Shown here piece after piece: positions 40,619-50,419 of a DNA stretch of 64,000 bases; within the stretch, counting starts at the first letter, position 1; each line of letters begins with the position of its first letter. The DNA is from Pseudomonas sp. JAI120 (GTDB taxonomy: Bacteria; Pseudomonadota; Gammaproteobacteria; Pseudomonadales; Pseudomonadaceae). Under the pieces are notes generated by a model. That model ran no database searches. It was given only the letters and a program-made list of their open reading frames with translations, and was not told the origin of the DNA. The stretch is taken from assembly GCF_014207255.1 (NCBI RefSeq), contig NZ_JACHCZ010000005.1, positions 1 through 64,000 of the forward strand, read 5' to 3'. Made by a program: the position numbers and the translations under genes.

Positions 40619-40902
40619 GGGACTTCTCGTGGGCATCGGACCTGAAACGCCCGTGCCAAGTGGCAAAGCGCGCGATTGTAGCGAGAATAATTATTGGATA
40701 GTTGATTAATTATCAGAAGGCCATTAATGGCAATTTGACGCCAATCTACTGGCTCGAAGACCCACATGATTTAGGGCCATGGCTCGAAGGCACGTGCGTT
40801 TTCAGGTACGCCCAAGCGCTATCCCACTTCGGATAACTGAGCAAAAAGAAGCGAACCATGCGCCTTTAGCAGGCCTTCATCTTTGCTACAACCGGGAAGA
40901 GT

Positions 40903-41155
40903 ATGAGGTGTGCGGGGAGAATAGATGGCTTTGAAAACAAGGTCGTAACCTATCGTTCTCGAGCCGGAAAAGAGTACGAAATTAAAGACTCGGACACTCG
41001 ATTTTTAAAATTCAGAGTCTCCGGTGAGATAGGAGAAATTCTAAAATACGTCCCTTTGAAATCTAATCTTCTTATATATGCCAATACAACCGCCCTTCCT
41101 CCGGGAGGGGAGCTAGTAGCATTTGATAGCAGCAGAGGTACGGATTTAGGTCGGC
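40903..41155 (+). pseudogene. Unrecognised AT-rich coding fragment
   Basis: Between the MHYT gene and opmB, the 600-base gap 40619-41220 contains a stretch markedly richer in A+T. Read from ATG 40903 (GGAAGAG just upstream) it gives protein-like sequence with balanced composition (VVTYRSRAGKEYEIKDSD, then RFLKFRVSGEIGEILKYV). The frame has no stop of its own and runs on through the antisense of opmB, so the natural 3' end is missing. I do not recognise the family. The best reading is a truncated remnant of an acquired gene; the upstream part of the gap (40619-40900) shows only promoter-like AT-rich DNA and a 12-bp palindrome at 40720-40731. Confidence 0.4.
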
Positions 41156-41165
41156 GGCCTGTATT

Positions 41166-41193
41166 GGGGAGCTGCTATATAAGCAAGCTCCCC
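41166..41193. repeat. REP-like hairpin beyond opmB
   Basis: GGGGAGCT (41166-41173) pairs with AGCTCCCC (41186-41193), with an inner GCT/AGC extension. On the minus strand the GGGGAGCTTGC core is REP-like. It lies 28 bases past the opmB stop and could act as its terminator. Confidence 0.5.
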
Positions 41194-41220
41194 GCCAAGG
41201 AACCCCCGTCCTCCTCAAGA

Positions 41221-42690
41221 TCAATCCTTCTCGGCAATCGGCGTCTGCCCATCCCAGCCACCGCCCAGTGCGGCGATCAGTTGCACGCTGGCCACCAGGC
41301 GGCTCTGCAGCAGGGTCAGCACGGTACGCTCGTTGCTCAGCGCAGTGGCCTGGACAGTCACCACGTCGAGGTAGGCAATCAACCCGGCCTTGTACTGGTT
41401 CTGGGTCAAGCGCAGCGATTCTCGGGCGGCCTCAAGCGCTTCGTTGCTGACTACCGCCTCGTCTTCCAGCACCTTGAGCTGCACCATGTAGTTTTCCACT
41501 TCACGGAAGCCGTCGAGCACGGTCTGGCGGTACTTGGCCACGGTCTCGTCGTAGGACGCCACGGTGCGGTCGACTTCCGCCGAGCGCTGGCCGCCGTCGA
41601 ACAGGGTCATGGCGAGTTTCGGCCCTACCGACCAGAAGCGGTTCGGCAGGCTGATCCAGTCGGCATAGGTGCTGCTGGAATACCCACCGGCCAGGCTCAG
41701 CGTCAGGTCCGGGTAATAGGCGGCCTTGGCCACGCCGATATTGGCGTTGGCAGCGATCACCGAGCGTTCGGCCGAAGCAATGTCCGGGCGACGTTCAAGC
41801 AACTGCGACGGCAGGCTGACCGGAATCTGCGGCAGCGCCGGAATGTCCTTGCTCACCGCCAGGTTGAAGTTGGCCGGTGCCTCGCCAATCAATACGGCGA
41901 TGGCGTTTTCCAGTTGGGCGCGCTGCCAGATCAGGTCGATCAGGCTGGCCTGGGTGGTCTTGAGCTGGGTTTGCGCCTGGGCCACCGCGTCCTTGCCGGA
42001 GACGCCGGCACGGTATTGGTTTTCGGTCATTTGCAGGGAGCGCTGGTAGGTCTCCAGGGTCGCTTGCAGCAGGCGTGTCTGCTCGTCCATGACCCGCAGT
42101 TGCAGGTAGCTTTGCACCAGTTCCGACTGTTGGCTCAGGCGCATCGCGGCCAAGTCCGCCGAGCTGGCTTCGGCGCTGGCCTCGTTGGCCTCCAGGCCAC
42201 GGCGCAATTTGCCCCAGATGTCCGCTTCCCAGCTCACGCCCAACTGTGCGTTGAGCGTGTCGCGAATCCCGCTGCTGGAACTGCTGAGGCTGGCGCTGCT
42301 GCTGCCGGTGCCCTGGCTGGCACGGGTTTTACCGGCGCTCAGGTCGACGCTCGGGTAAAACGCCCCGCGTGAACTGCGCACCAGCGCCTGGGCCTGGCGA
42401 AAGCGCGCTTCGGCCTGGGCCACGGTCTGGTTGGAATTATTCAGGCGCAGCACCAGGTCGTTGAGCTGGCGATCACCATACAGCTCCCACCAGGCGCCAC
42501 GGGCCAGCGAGTCGCTGGGGGTGGCCTGGCGCCAGCCCTGGGCTTCCTTGAATTGCGCGGGCTCGACGACTTCCGGACGCTTGTAATCCGGGCCGACGGC
42601 GCAGGCGCTGAGCAGTGCGCCGCAAAGCACCAGACTCGCAACACGGGAACCACGGATCATGGCCAATTTGGCAAAGGTTGAATCGGTCAT
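41221..42690 (-). CDS. opmB: Outer-membrane efflux lipoprotein (OprM/NodT family)
   Basis: A 489-residue outer-membrane factor. A lipoprotein signal (VLCGALLSACAVGPDYKRP) places the lipidated Cys in LSAC; the ACAVGPDYKRP start is standard for the NodT family. Two repeated OEP halves follow (for example LVLRLNNSNQTVAQAEARFRQAQA and LRLTQNQYKAGLIAYLDVV). It forms the trimeric channel of the tripartite pump. The start at 42690 overlaps the stop of muxC by four bases; the frame further upstream is a shadow. Last gene of muxA-muxB-muxC-opmB. Confidence 0.93.
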   Translation of the reverse strand: MTDSTFAKLAMIRGSRVASLVLCGALLSACAVGPDYKRPEVVEPAQFKEAQGWRQATPSDSLARGAWWELYGDRQLNDLVLRLNNSNQTVAQAEARFRQAQALVRSSRGAFYPSVDLSAGKTRASQGTGSSSASLSSSSSGIRDTLNAQLGVSWEADIWGKLRRGLEANEASAEASSADLAAMRLSQQSELVQSYLQLRVMDEQTRLLQATLETYQRSLQMTENQYRAGVSGKDAVAQAQTQLKTTQASLIDLIWQRAQLENAIAVLIGEAPANFNLAVSKDIPALPQIPVSLPSQLLERRPDIASAERSVIAANANIGVAKAAYYPDLTLSLAGGYSSSTYADWISLPNRFWSVGPKLAMTLFDGGQRSAEVDRTVASYDETVAKYRQTVLDGFREVENYMVQLKVLEDEAVVSNEALEAARESLRLTQNQYKAGLIAYLDVVTVQATALSNERTVLTLLQSRLVASVQLIAALGGGWDGQTPIAEKD

Positions 42691-45600
42691 AGCGCAGTGT
42701 CCAGGGCAGCATCGGTACGCACGCCGCGCCAGGCGTTGAAGCGGTGGCGCGCGCGGTCGAGATAGAGGTAGACCACCGGGGTGGTGTAGAGGGTCAGGAC
42801 CTGACTGAAGATCAGGCCACCGATAATGGTCAGGCCCAAAGGACGACGCATTTCCGCGCCATCGCCAGCGCCGAGCAGCAACGGCAAGGCACCGAGGATG
42901 GCCGCCAGGGTGGTCATCAGGATCGGCCGCAAACGCAGCAGGCAAGCACTGCGGATCGACTCCAGCGGGCCCATGCCGTCGTTACGCTCCAGTTGCAGGG
43001 CCAGGTCGATCATCAGGATCGCGTTCTTCTTCACCACGCCGATCAGCAGGAACAGACCCAGCAACGAGATCAGGCTGAACTCGCCGCCCGTCAGGTAGAT
43101 CGCGAGCATGGCGCCGACACCGGCCGACGGCAGGGTCGAGAGGATCGTCAGCGGATGAATGTAGCTCTCATACAGAATGCCCAGCACCAGGTACACCGCC
43201 ACCAAAGCGCCGAGGATCATGAACGGCTGGCCCTTCTGCGTGGCGGCAAATGCATCGGCGGTGCCGGCCATCTTGGCGATCACGTCTTCCGGCAGGCCGA
43301 CCTTGGCAATCGCCCGCTCGATCGCGGCCGTGCCCTGCTCCACCGTAACCCCTGGCGCCATGTCGAAGGCGATGTTTTCCGAGGCGAACTGGCCTTCGTG
43401 GCTGACGCGGTCGTTCGCCAGGCTGTTCTCGTAATGGGCAATGGTCGACAACGGCACCCGCGCGCCGCTGGAGGTAATCACCTGCATCTGGTTGAGGGTG
43501 ATCGGGTCCTGGGCGTATTTGGGGTTGACCTCCATCACCACCTGGTACTGGTTGAGGCTGTCATAGATGGTGGAAATCTGCCGCTGGCTGTAGGCGTTGT
43601 TGAGCACTGCCGTGACCATGTCCATGTCGATGCCCAGGCGCTTGGCCTGGTCGCGGTCGACAATCAGCGTGACCTGGGCCGCGCCGCGCCCTTCACGGGC
43701 GTCAATGGCCGTCAGTTCCGGCAGCTCACGCAAGGCGGCCACGACTTTCGGGTACCACAGGCGCAGCGCTGCGAGATCACCGCTTTGCAGGATGTAGGAA
43801 TACTGCGCGCTGGTCTGGTCACGGCTGCCGCCAAATTGCAGGTCCTGGTCGGCCATCAGGAACAGACGCCCGCCCGGTACCAGCGGTACGTCCTTGCGCA
43901 GCCGCTCGATCACCGCCTGGGCAGAAATCCTGCGTTCGCTGATGGGCTTGAGGCGCACCAGCATCACCGCATTGTTGGTGCCGTTGTTGCCACCGATAAA
44001 GCCGGCCACGCTGAGCACCGCCGGGTCCTTGAGCACCGCCTTGCGGAAGATTTCCATCTTCGGCTGCATGACGCTGAACGACAGGCCGTCATCGCCGCGC
44101 ACAAAGCCGATCAATTGGCCGGTGTCCTGTTGCGGCATAAAGGTCTTCGGCACCACCACGTAGAGCGCCACGTTCAAACCAATGGTCAGCAACAGGCTGA
44201 GCAGGGTCAGGCGGCGGTGGCGCAGCACCCAGTCCAGGGTGGTGGCGTAGCCGGCGACCATGCGGTCGTTGATCTTCTGGCTCCAGCGCTGCAGGCCGGT
44301 CATCTGCCCTTTCACGTGGGGCTTGAGCCAACGGGCGCAGAGCATCGGCGTCAACGTCAGCGAGACGATCAGCGACACGATGATCGCCGCCGACAAGGTG
44401 ATGGAAAACTCGCGGAACAGGTTGGTGACGATCCCGCCCATGAATAGGATGGAGAGGAACACCGCCACCAGCGACACGTTCATCGACAGCAGGGTAAAGC
44501 CGACTTCCTCGGCGCCCAGGTAGGCGGCTTTCATCGGCGGCACACCCGCGTCGATGTGCCGGGAAATGTTCTCCAGCACCACGATGGCATCGTCCACCAC
44601 CAGGCCGGTGGCCAGGATCAGCGCCATCAGCGAGAAGTTGTTCAGCGAGAAACCGTACAGGTACATGATCGCGAACGTGCCCACCAGCGACACCGGCACC
44701 GCCAGGGTTGGAATCAGCGAGGCGCGGAAGTTGCCGAGGAACAGGTACACCACCAGGATCACCAGCCCCACCGCAATCAGCAGGGTCATCTCGGCTTCAT
44801 GCAGGGTCGCGGTGATCACCGGCGAGCGGTCCATGGCCAGGCTGAGCTTGACGCTGGACGGCAGCACCGCCTGCAACGCCGGCAGTTGTGCCTTGATCTG
44901 CCTGACGGTTTCGATGATGTTGGCACCGGACTGGCGGTTGATCACCAGCAGCACCGCCGCATCATTGTTGAAGAAGCCACTGTTGTAGCGGTCTTCCACG
45001 CCGTCGCTGATCTTTGCCACGTCCTTCAGGCGCAAGGCAGCGCCGTCCTGGTAGCGAATCAGCAGCGGCTCGTAGTCCTTAGCCTTTTCCAACTGGTCGT
45101 TGGCCTGGATCTGCCAGTTGCGCTCACTGTCTTCCAGGGAACCCTTGGGCCGGCGCTGGTTGGCGTTGGCGATGGTGTTGCGCACGTCGTCCAGGGCCAC
45201 GCCGTACTGGTCGAGGGCCTTGGGTTCCAGCTCGATACGCACCGCCGGCAGGGAGCTGCCGCCGATCTGCACTTCGCCCACGCCCGGCACCTGGGACAGG
45301 CTTTGGGAGAGGATGGTCGAGGCCAGGTCGTACAACTGGCCCTTCTGCAACACGTCCGAGGTCAGCGACAGCACCATGATCGGTGCCTGGGACGGGTTGA
45401 TCTTCTTGTAGGTGGGCATGCTGCGCATGCCGCTGGGCAGCAGGTTGCGCGAGGCATTGATGGCTGCCTGCACTTCCCGCGCGGCACCGTTGATATCACG
45501 GTCGGAGTCGAACGCCAGGATCACCCGGGTGGAGCCCTGGCTCGACGAACTGCTCATGGTGGTGATGCCGGCAATCGCGCCGAAGGAGCGCTCCAGCGGC

Positions 45601-45794
45601 GTCGCCACGGTGGACGCCATCACCTCGGGGCTGGCGCCGGGCAAGCTGGCCGAGACCACGATCACCGGGAAATCGATCTGTGGCAGCGGCGACACCGGCA
45701 GCAGGTTGAAGCTGACACCGCCCAGCAACATGATCGCCAGGCTCAGCAGCATGGTGGCCACCGGTCGGCGGATGAAAGGTCCGGACAGGTTCAT
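42687..45794 (-). CDS. muxC: RND efflux pump inner-membrane subunit (MuxC/MdtC-like)
   Basis: A 1035-residue proton-driven transporter with twelve transmembrane segments and two large periplasmic loops. FIRRPVATMLLSLAIMLLGG is the N-terminal helix; TM4 has GLVVDDAIVVLENISRHID with the paired Asp of the proton relay. Two different RND subunits in tandem (this and MuxB) indicate a heterotrimeric MdtBC/MuxBC pump rather than a MexB-type homotrimer. In P. aeruginosa MuxABC-OpmB exports novobiocin, macrolides, tetracycline and aztreonam. Overlaps muxB upstream and opmB downstream by four bases each. Confidence 0.94.
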   Translation of the reverse strand: MNLSGPFIRRPVATMLLSLAIMLLGGVSFNLLPVSPLPQIDFPVIVVSASLPGASPEVMASTVATPLERSFGAIAGITTMSSSSSQGSTRVILAFDSDRDINGAAREVQAAINASRNLLPSGMRSMPTYKKINPSQAPIMVLSLTSDVLQKGQLYDLASTILSQSLSQVPGVGEVQIGGSSLPAVRIELEPKALDQYGVALDDVRNTIANANQRRPKGSLEDSERNWQIQANDQLEKAKDYEPLLIRYQDGAALRLKDVAKISDGVEDRYNSGFFNNDAAVLLVINRQSGANIIETVRQIKAQLPALQAVLPSSVKLSLAMDRSPVITATLHEAEMTLLIAVGLVILVVYLFLGNFRASLIPTLAVPVSLVGTFAIMYLYGFSLNNFSLMALILATGLVVDDAIVVLENISRHIDAGVPPMKAAYLGAEEVGFTLLSMNVSLVAVFLSILFMGGIVTNLFREFSITLSAAIIVSLIVSLTLTPMLCARWLKPHVKGQMTGLQRWSQKINDRMVAGYATTLDWVLRHRRLTLLSLLLTIGLNVALYVVVPKTFMPQQDTGQLIGFVRGDDGLSFSVMQPKMEIFRKAVLKDPAVLSVAGFIGGNNGTNNAVMLVRLKPISERRISAQAVIERLRKDVPLVPGGRLFLMADQDLQFGGSRDQTSAQYSYILQSGDLAALRLWYPKVVAALRELPELTAIDAREGRGAAQVTLIVDRDQAKRLGIDMDMVTAVLNNAYSQRQISTIYDSLNQYQVVMEVNPKYAQDPITLNQMQVITSSGARVPLSTIAHYENSLANDRVSHEGQFASENIAFDMAPGVTVEQGTAAIERAIAKVGLPEDVIAKMAGTADAFAATQKGQPFMILGALVAVYLVLGILYESYIHPLTILSTLPSAGVGAMLAIYLTGGEFSLISLLGLFLLIGVVKKNAILMIDLALQLERNDGMGPLESIRSACLLRLRPILMTTLAAILGALPLLLGAGDGAEMRRPLGLTIIGGLIFSQVLTLYTTPVVYLYLDRARHRFNAWRGVRTDAALDTAL

Positions 45795-48700
45795 GACTCA
45801 ACCGGCTCCAGGCTTTGCGGCTCTTTACGCCAGCGGCGGCCGAGGCGATCGAAGTACAGGTAGATCACCGGCGTGGTGAACAGCGTCAACACCTGGCTCA
45901 CCAGCAAGCCGCCGACCATCACCAGGCCGAGGGGCTGGCGCAATTCAGCGCCGGAGCCGGTGGCCAGCATCAACGGCACTGCACCGAACAGCGCAGCCAG
46001 GGTGGTCATCAGGATCGGCCGGAAACGCAGCAGCGCCGCCTGGTAGATCGCGGTCTGCGGGTCCAGGCCCTGATTGCGTTCGGCGTCGAGGGCGAAGTCG
46101 ATCATCATGATCGCGTTCTTTTTCACGATACCGATCAGCAGGATGATGCCGATGATCGCGATCATGCCCAGGTCGTTGCCACTGAGCAGCAAGGCCAGTA
46201 AGGCCCCTACCGCTGCCGACGGCAAGGTCGAGAGAATGGTGATCGGGTGAATGTAGCTCTCGTAGAGCACACCGAGCACGATGTACATGGTGACCACCGC
46301 CGCCAGGATCAGCAGCAAGGTGCTCGACAGCGACGCTTCGAAAGCCTGTGCCGCGCCCTGGAACTGGGTCTGCACGCCCACCGGCATGCCGATGTCCTTC
46401 TGCGCCTGGTTGATCAGCTCCACGCCCTTGCCCAGCGCAACGCCGGGGGCCAGGTTGAACGACATCATCACCGCCGGGAACTGGCCGATATGCGCAATTG
46501 CCAACTGCGCCTGGCGCTGTTCCACATGGGCCAGGCTGGACAAGCGCACCTGACCGCCGTCGGTGGTTTTCACGTGGATCTGGTTCAGCGCCGCCGGGCC
46601 CAGGGTTTCTCCCGACTGGGCCTGCAAGACCACGCGGTACTGGCTGGCCTGGGTGTAGATGGTGGAAATCTGCCGCTGGCCGAACGCGTCATACAGGGCA
46701 TCGGTGATGGTCGACACACTGACGCCCAGGCGCGAGGCCGCATCGCGGTCGATCACCAGGTACACCTGCAGGCCTTTGTCCTGCAGGTCGCTGGCGACGT
46801 CGGTGAGTTCCGGCATCTGGCTCAGCGCATGCACCAGCTTGCCGCTCCACAGGGCCAACAGGTCGGCGTCCGGCGAGGACATGCTGAATTGGTACTGGGT
46901 GCGGCTGACACGGTCTTCGATGGTCAGGTCCTGCACCGGCTGCATGAACAGGCGGATGCCCACCAGCTTGTCGATCTGCGGTTGCAGGCGGGTAATCACC
47001 TGGGCCGCGCTCAAGTCGCGCTGGCCGTGGGGCTTGAGGTTGATCAGCAAACGGCCGCTGTTGAGGGTGGCGTTGTCACCATCCACACCGATATAGGACG
47101 ACAGGCTTTCCACCGCCGGGTCGGTGAGGATGATTTTCGCCAGTTCCTGCTGGCGCTGGCTCATGGCGGCGAATGAAATCGACTGCGGCGCCTCGGAGAT
47201 CCCCTGGATCACCCCGGTGTCCTGCACCGGGAAAAAGCCCTTGGGCACCACCAGGTACAGCACCACCGTAAGGCCCAAGGTCGCGATGGCCACCAACAGG
47301 GTCAGCGGCTGGTGCTTGAGCACCCATTGCAACTTGCGCCCATAGGCTTCGATCAGCCAGTCGATCCAGGCGCCGCTGGCCTTGTAGAAACGGCTCTGCT
47401 CTTCTTCCTTGGGCTCGCGCTTGAGCAAACGCGCGCACATCATCGGCGTGAGCGTCAGGGACACCACCAGGGAAATCAGGATCGCCACCGCCAGGGTGAT
47501 GGCAAACTCGCGGAACAGCCGCCCGACCACGTCAGCCATGAACAGCAGCGGGATCAATACGGCGATCAGTGACAGGGTCAGGGAAATCAGGGTGAAGCCG
47601 ATCTGCTTGGCGCCCTTGAGCGCGGCGGCCAGCGGCGTCTCGCCTTCCTCGATATAGCGCGAGATGTTCTCCAGCATCACGATGGCATCGTCCACCACAA
47701 ACCCCGTGGCGATGGTCAGGGCCATCAGCGTCAGGTTGTTGATGGAGAACCCGGCCAGATACATCACGCCAAAGGTGCCCACCAGCGACAGCGGCACGGC
47801 AATCGACGGAATGATCGTCGCGCTGACCCGGCGCAGGAACAGGAACGTCACCATCACCACCAGGGCGATGGCGATCAGCAATTCGTGCTGCACATCGGTG
47901 ACCGAGGCGCGGATGGTCTGGGTGCGGTCGGTGAGGACGGTCACGTCGAGGCCGGCCGGCAGGTTGTCGGTGATGCTCGGCAGCAGCGCCTTGATGCGGT
48001 CGACCACCTCGATCACGTTGGCACCCGGCTGGCGCTGGATATTAAGGAGCACGGCCTGGTTTTCGTTGGCCCAGGCGGCGAGGCGTTCGTTTTCCGCGCC
48101 GTCGACGATCTGTGCCACATCTTTAAGGCGCAGAGGCGCGCCATTGTTGTAGGCCAGGATCAGTTCGGCGTATTGCTGCGGCGACACCAACTGGTCGTTG
48201 GCATCGAGCATCGACACCCGCGTGGGGCCGTCAAAGTTGCCCTTGGGCTGGTTGACGTTGGACGCGGCGATCAGGGTGCGCACGTCGGACAGGTTCAAGC
48301 CGTTGGCCGCCAGGGCTTCGGGATTGACCTTGATGCGCACGGCCTGGCGCTGGCCACCGGCGATGCTGACCATGCCGACGCCGCTGATCTGCGCGATCTT
48401 TTGCGCCATGCGCGTATCGACCAGGTCATTGAGCTTGGGCAACAGCATGGTCTTGGAGGTAATGGCCAGGGTCAGCACCGGGGTATCCGCCGGGTTGACC
48501 TTGTTGTACACCGGCGGCGCCGGCAAATCCTTGGGCAGCAGGTTGGTGGCGGCGTTGATCGCAGCCTGCACCTGTTGCTCGGCGACATCCATATTGACAT
48601 CGAGGTTGAAACGCAGGGTCAGCACCGACGCACCGCCGGAACTGGTGGACGCCATCTGGGTCAGGCCGGGCATCTGCCCGAACTGGCGCTCAAGCGGCGC

Positions 48701-48892
48701 GGTGACCGCGCTGGTCATCACATCGGGGCTGGCGCCGGGGTACAGGGTCATCACCCGGATTGTCGGGTAATCCACCTGGGGCAGCGCCGAGACCGGCAAC
48801 AAGCGGTAGGAAATAATGCCGGCCAAAACAATCGCCAGCATGCTCAGCGTGGTGGCGACCGGGCGAAGGATAAACAGCCGCGACAGGTTCAT
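45791..48892 (-). CDS. muxB: RND efflux pump inner-membrane subunit (MuxB/MdtB-like)
   Basis: A 1033-residue RND transporter starting FILRPVATTLSMLAIVLAGI, with TM4 GFVVDDAIVMLENISRYIE carrying the Asp pair and the usual second-half repeat (IILLIGIVKKNAIMMIDFAL). It pairs with the adjacent MuxC to form the mixed inner-membrane trimer. Coding overlaps of four bases with both muxA and muxC indicate a tightly coupled operon. Confidence 0.94.
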   Translation of the reverse strand: MNLSRLFILRPVATTLSMLAIVLAGIISYRLLPVSALPQVDYPTIRVMTLYPGASPDVMTSAVTAPLERQFGQMPGLTQMASTSSGGASVLTLRFNLDVNMDVAEQQVQAAINAATNLLPKDLPAPPVYNKVNPADTPVLTLAITSKTMLLPKLNDLVDTRMAQKIAQISGVGMVSIAGGQRQAVRIKVNPEALAANGLNLSDVRTLIAASNVNQPKGNFDGPTRVSMLDANDQLVSPQQYAELILAYNNGAPLRLKDVAQIVDGAENERLAAWANENQAVLLNIQRQPGANVIEVVDRIKALLPSITDNLPAGLDVTVLTDRTQTIRASVTDVQHELLIAIALVVMVTFLFLRRVSATIIPSIAVPLSLVGTFGVMYLAGFSINNLTLMALTIATGFVVDDAIVMLENISRYIEEGETPLAAALKGAKQIGFTLISLTLSLIAVLIPLLFMADVVGRLFREFAITLAVAILISLVVSLTLTPMMCARLLKREPKEEEQSRFYKASGAWIDWLIEAYGRKLQWVLKHQPLTLLVAIATLGLTVVLYLVVPKGFFPVQDTGVIQGISEAPQSISFAAMSQRQQELAKIILTDPAVESLSSYIGVDGDNATLNSGRLLINLKPHGQRDLSAAQVITRLQPQIDKLVGIRLFMQPVQDLTIEDRVSRTQYQFSMSSPDADLLALWSGKLVHALSQMPELTDVASDLQDKGLQVYLVIDRDAASRLGVSVSTITDALYDAFGQRQISTIYTQASQYRVVLQAQSGETLGPAALNQIHVKTTDGGQVRLSSLAHVEQRQAQLAIAHIGQFPAVMMSFNLAPGVALGKGVELINQAQKDIGMPVGVQTQFQGAAQAFEASLSSTLLLILAAVVTMYIVLGVLYESYIHPITILSTLPSAAVGALLALLLSGNDLGMIAIIGIILLIGIVKKNAIMMIDFALDAERNQGLDPQTAIYQAALLRFRPILMTTLAALFGAVPLMLATGSGAELRQPLGLVMVGGLLVSQVLTLFTTPVIYLYFDRLGRRWRKEPQSLEPVES

Positions 48893-50187
48893 GAACCGAC
48901 CTTTTGCGCCTTGCCGGCGGTGGTGCCGGTCTCCCCTTTAGCCGCTGGCTTGCCTTGCAGGTGTTCGGTTGGCGTCGTCGGCACTTCGCTGCTGTCATTG
49001 ACCACTTCGATCTCGCTGCCATCCTTGAGGCGGTCGGTGCCTTCAAGCACCACGCGGTCGCCGGCGACCAGGCCTTCCTTGATCACGGTGTTGTCGCCAT
49101 CGGTGTCACCCACCACCAGCGGCTGGACCTTGACCTTCTTGTCGCCATCGAGCTTGTAGACAAAGGTGCCGGTGTTGCCGAACTGAATCGCGGCGGACGG
49201 CGCCAGCACCACGTTGTGCAAGGTATCGGCAAGCAAATGCACGTTGACGAACTGGTTGGGAAACAGCGCCTGGTCCTTGTTATCGAAACGCGCCTTGAAT
49301 TTCAGGGTGCCGGTGGTGACGTCGATCTGGTTGTCCAGGCTCTGCAGCACGCCGGTGGCCTGCTGTTTCACGTCGCCACGGTCCCAGGCTTCCACGGGCA
49401 GCTTGTTGCCGGCGCGATAACGGGCGAGCACGGTTTCGAGGGTGTTTTCCGGCAGGGTGAAGGCCACGCTGATCGGTTGGGTCTGGGTGATCACGGCCAG
49501 GAAGGTGGTGTCGTTGGCCGCCACCAGGTTACCCACGTCGACCTGGCGCAAGCCGACGCGACCGCTGATAGGCGCGCGGATCCTGGTGAACTCGAGGTTG
49601 AGCTTGGCGTCGTCCACCGCGCCCTGGTTGGTCTTGACAGTGCCCTGGTATTGCAGGACCAGCGCTTCGGCGGTGTCCAGGGTTTGCTTGGCGATACTGT
49701 CCTGGGCATATAGGCCACGATAACGCTCGACATCGACCTGGGCGTTTTTCAGCAGGGCCTGGTTCTGCATCAGCGTGCCCTGGGCCTGGAGCAAGGCGTT
49801 CTGGTAGCTGCGCGGGTCTATCTCGGCCAGCAGGTCGCCGGCCTTGACCATCTGCCCTTCTTCAAAAGCGATCTTGACCAGCTCGCCGCCCACCCGACTG
49901 CGCACATTGATGGTATTGAGCGCGGTGACCGTGCCCAAGGCCTTGTAGTACACCGGGAACTCCCCCAGCACCGCCGGCGCCACACGCACCGGCACCGGGC
50001 CGGTGGACCCGCCGAAGCCCGGGCGCGCCATGCCGGTTTTGCCGGTGTGCCCGGCCGGTGCGTCTTTGTGGGCGGCGCCGCTGGGCCAGAATTTCCAGCA
50101 CAGGCCGGCGATAACCAGCAGCACGAGCAGGCCGAACAGCCAGCGGCGGGAGTTGCGGGGGGAGGATTGCATGGAGTGATCAACCAT
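48889..50187 (-). CDS. muxA: RND efflux pump periplasmic adaptor (MuxA/MdtA-like)
   Basis: A 432-residue membrane fusion protein. A single N-terminal membrane anchor (RWLFGLLVLLVIAGLCW) is followed by the lipoyl/hairpin region (VRSRVGGELVKIAFEEGQMVKAGDLLAEIDPRSYQ, long heptad region, then RAPISGRVGLRQVDVGNLV) and the barrel and membrane-proximal domains. The C-terminal tail is rich in Thr, Lys and Gly, likely disordered. First gene of the pump operon; Met6 (50172) is an alternative start. No regulator gene lies immediately upstream. Confidence 0.93.
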   Translation of the reverse strand: MVDHSMQSSPRNSRRWLFGLLVLLVIAGLCWKFWPSGAAHKDAPAGHTGKTGMARPGFGGSTGPVPVRVAPAVLGEFPVYYKALGTVTALNTINVRSRVGGELVKIAFEEGQMVKAGDLLAEIDPRSYQNALLQAQGTLMQNQALLKNAQVDVERYRGLYAQDSIAKQTLDTAEALVLQYQGTVKTNQGAVDDAKLNLEFTRIRAPISGRVGLRQVDVGNLVAANDTTFLAVITQTQPISVAFTLPENTLETVLARYRAGNKLPVEAWDRGDVKQQATGVLQSLDNQIDVTTGTLKFKARFDNKDQALFPNQFVNVHLLADTLHNVVLAPSAAIQFGNTGTFVYKLDGDKKVKVQPLVVGDTDGDNTVIKEGLVAGDRVVLEGTDRLKDGSEIEVVNDSSEVPTTPTEHLQGKPAAKGETGTTAGKAQKVGS

Positions 50188-50336
50188 TGGGCGCGAGAGC
50201 TTCTTCTTCGGGAGGCTGAAAGATAAGCACTGGAGCGCTTTAAGAAAAGCGCCTTTACCGGCTATTTACCTTGGGCTTACAACTTTTAACTTCTGCGGCT
50301 TAGTCCGACAGCTATTTCGCTAAGCGCCTGACATGC

Positions 50337-50367
50337 AAATAAAAACGGCCTGGACTAGGCCAGGCCG
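50337..50367 (-). terminator. Rho-independent terminator of tpx
   Basis: On the minus strand an 8-bp stem CGGCCTGG / CCAGGCCG (50360-50367 and 50346-50353) with a six-base loop is followed by TTTTTATTT, about 50 bases past the tpx stop. Confidence 0.85.
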
Positions 50368-50419
50368 CAATCATGTATCGAACGTGTTACTGCAAAACGA
50401 CAGTAATGCGCCGAAACAG

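Noticed and set aside
40903..42372. Reading the whole 489-codon plus-strand frame as one gene
   Set aside because: Beyond about 41160 it is only the antisense of opmB; only the first part has independent coding character.
42744..44447. Long plus-strand frame opposite muxC, with similar ones opposite muxB and muxA
   Set aside because: Composition is that of antisense shadows (runs of Gln, His, Arg), with no ribosome-binding site, while the minus-strand RND genes are unambiguous.
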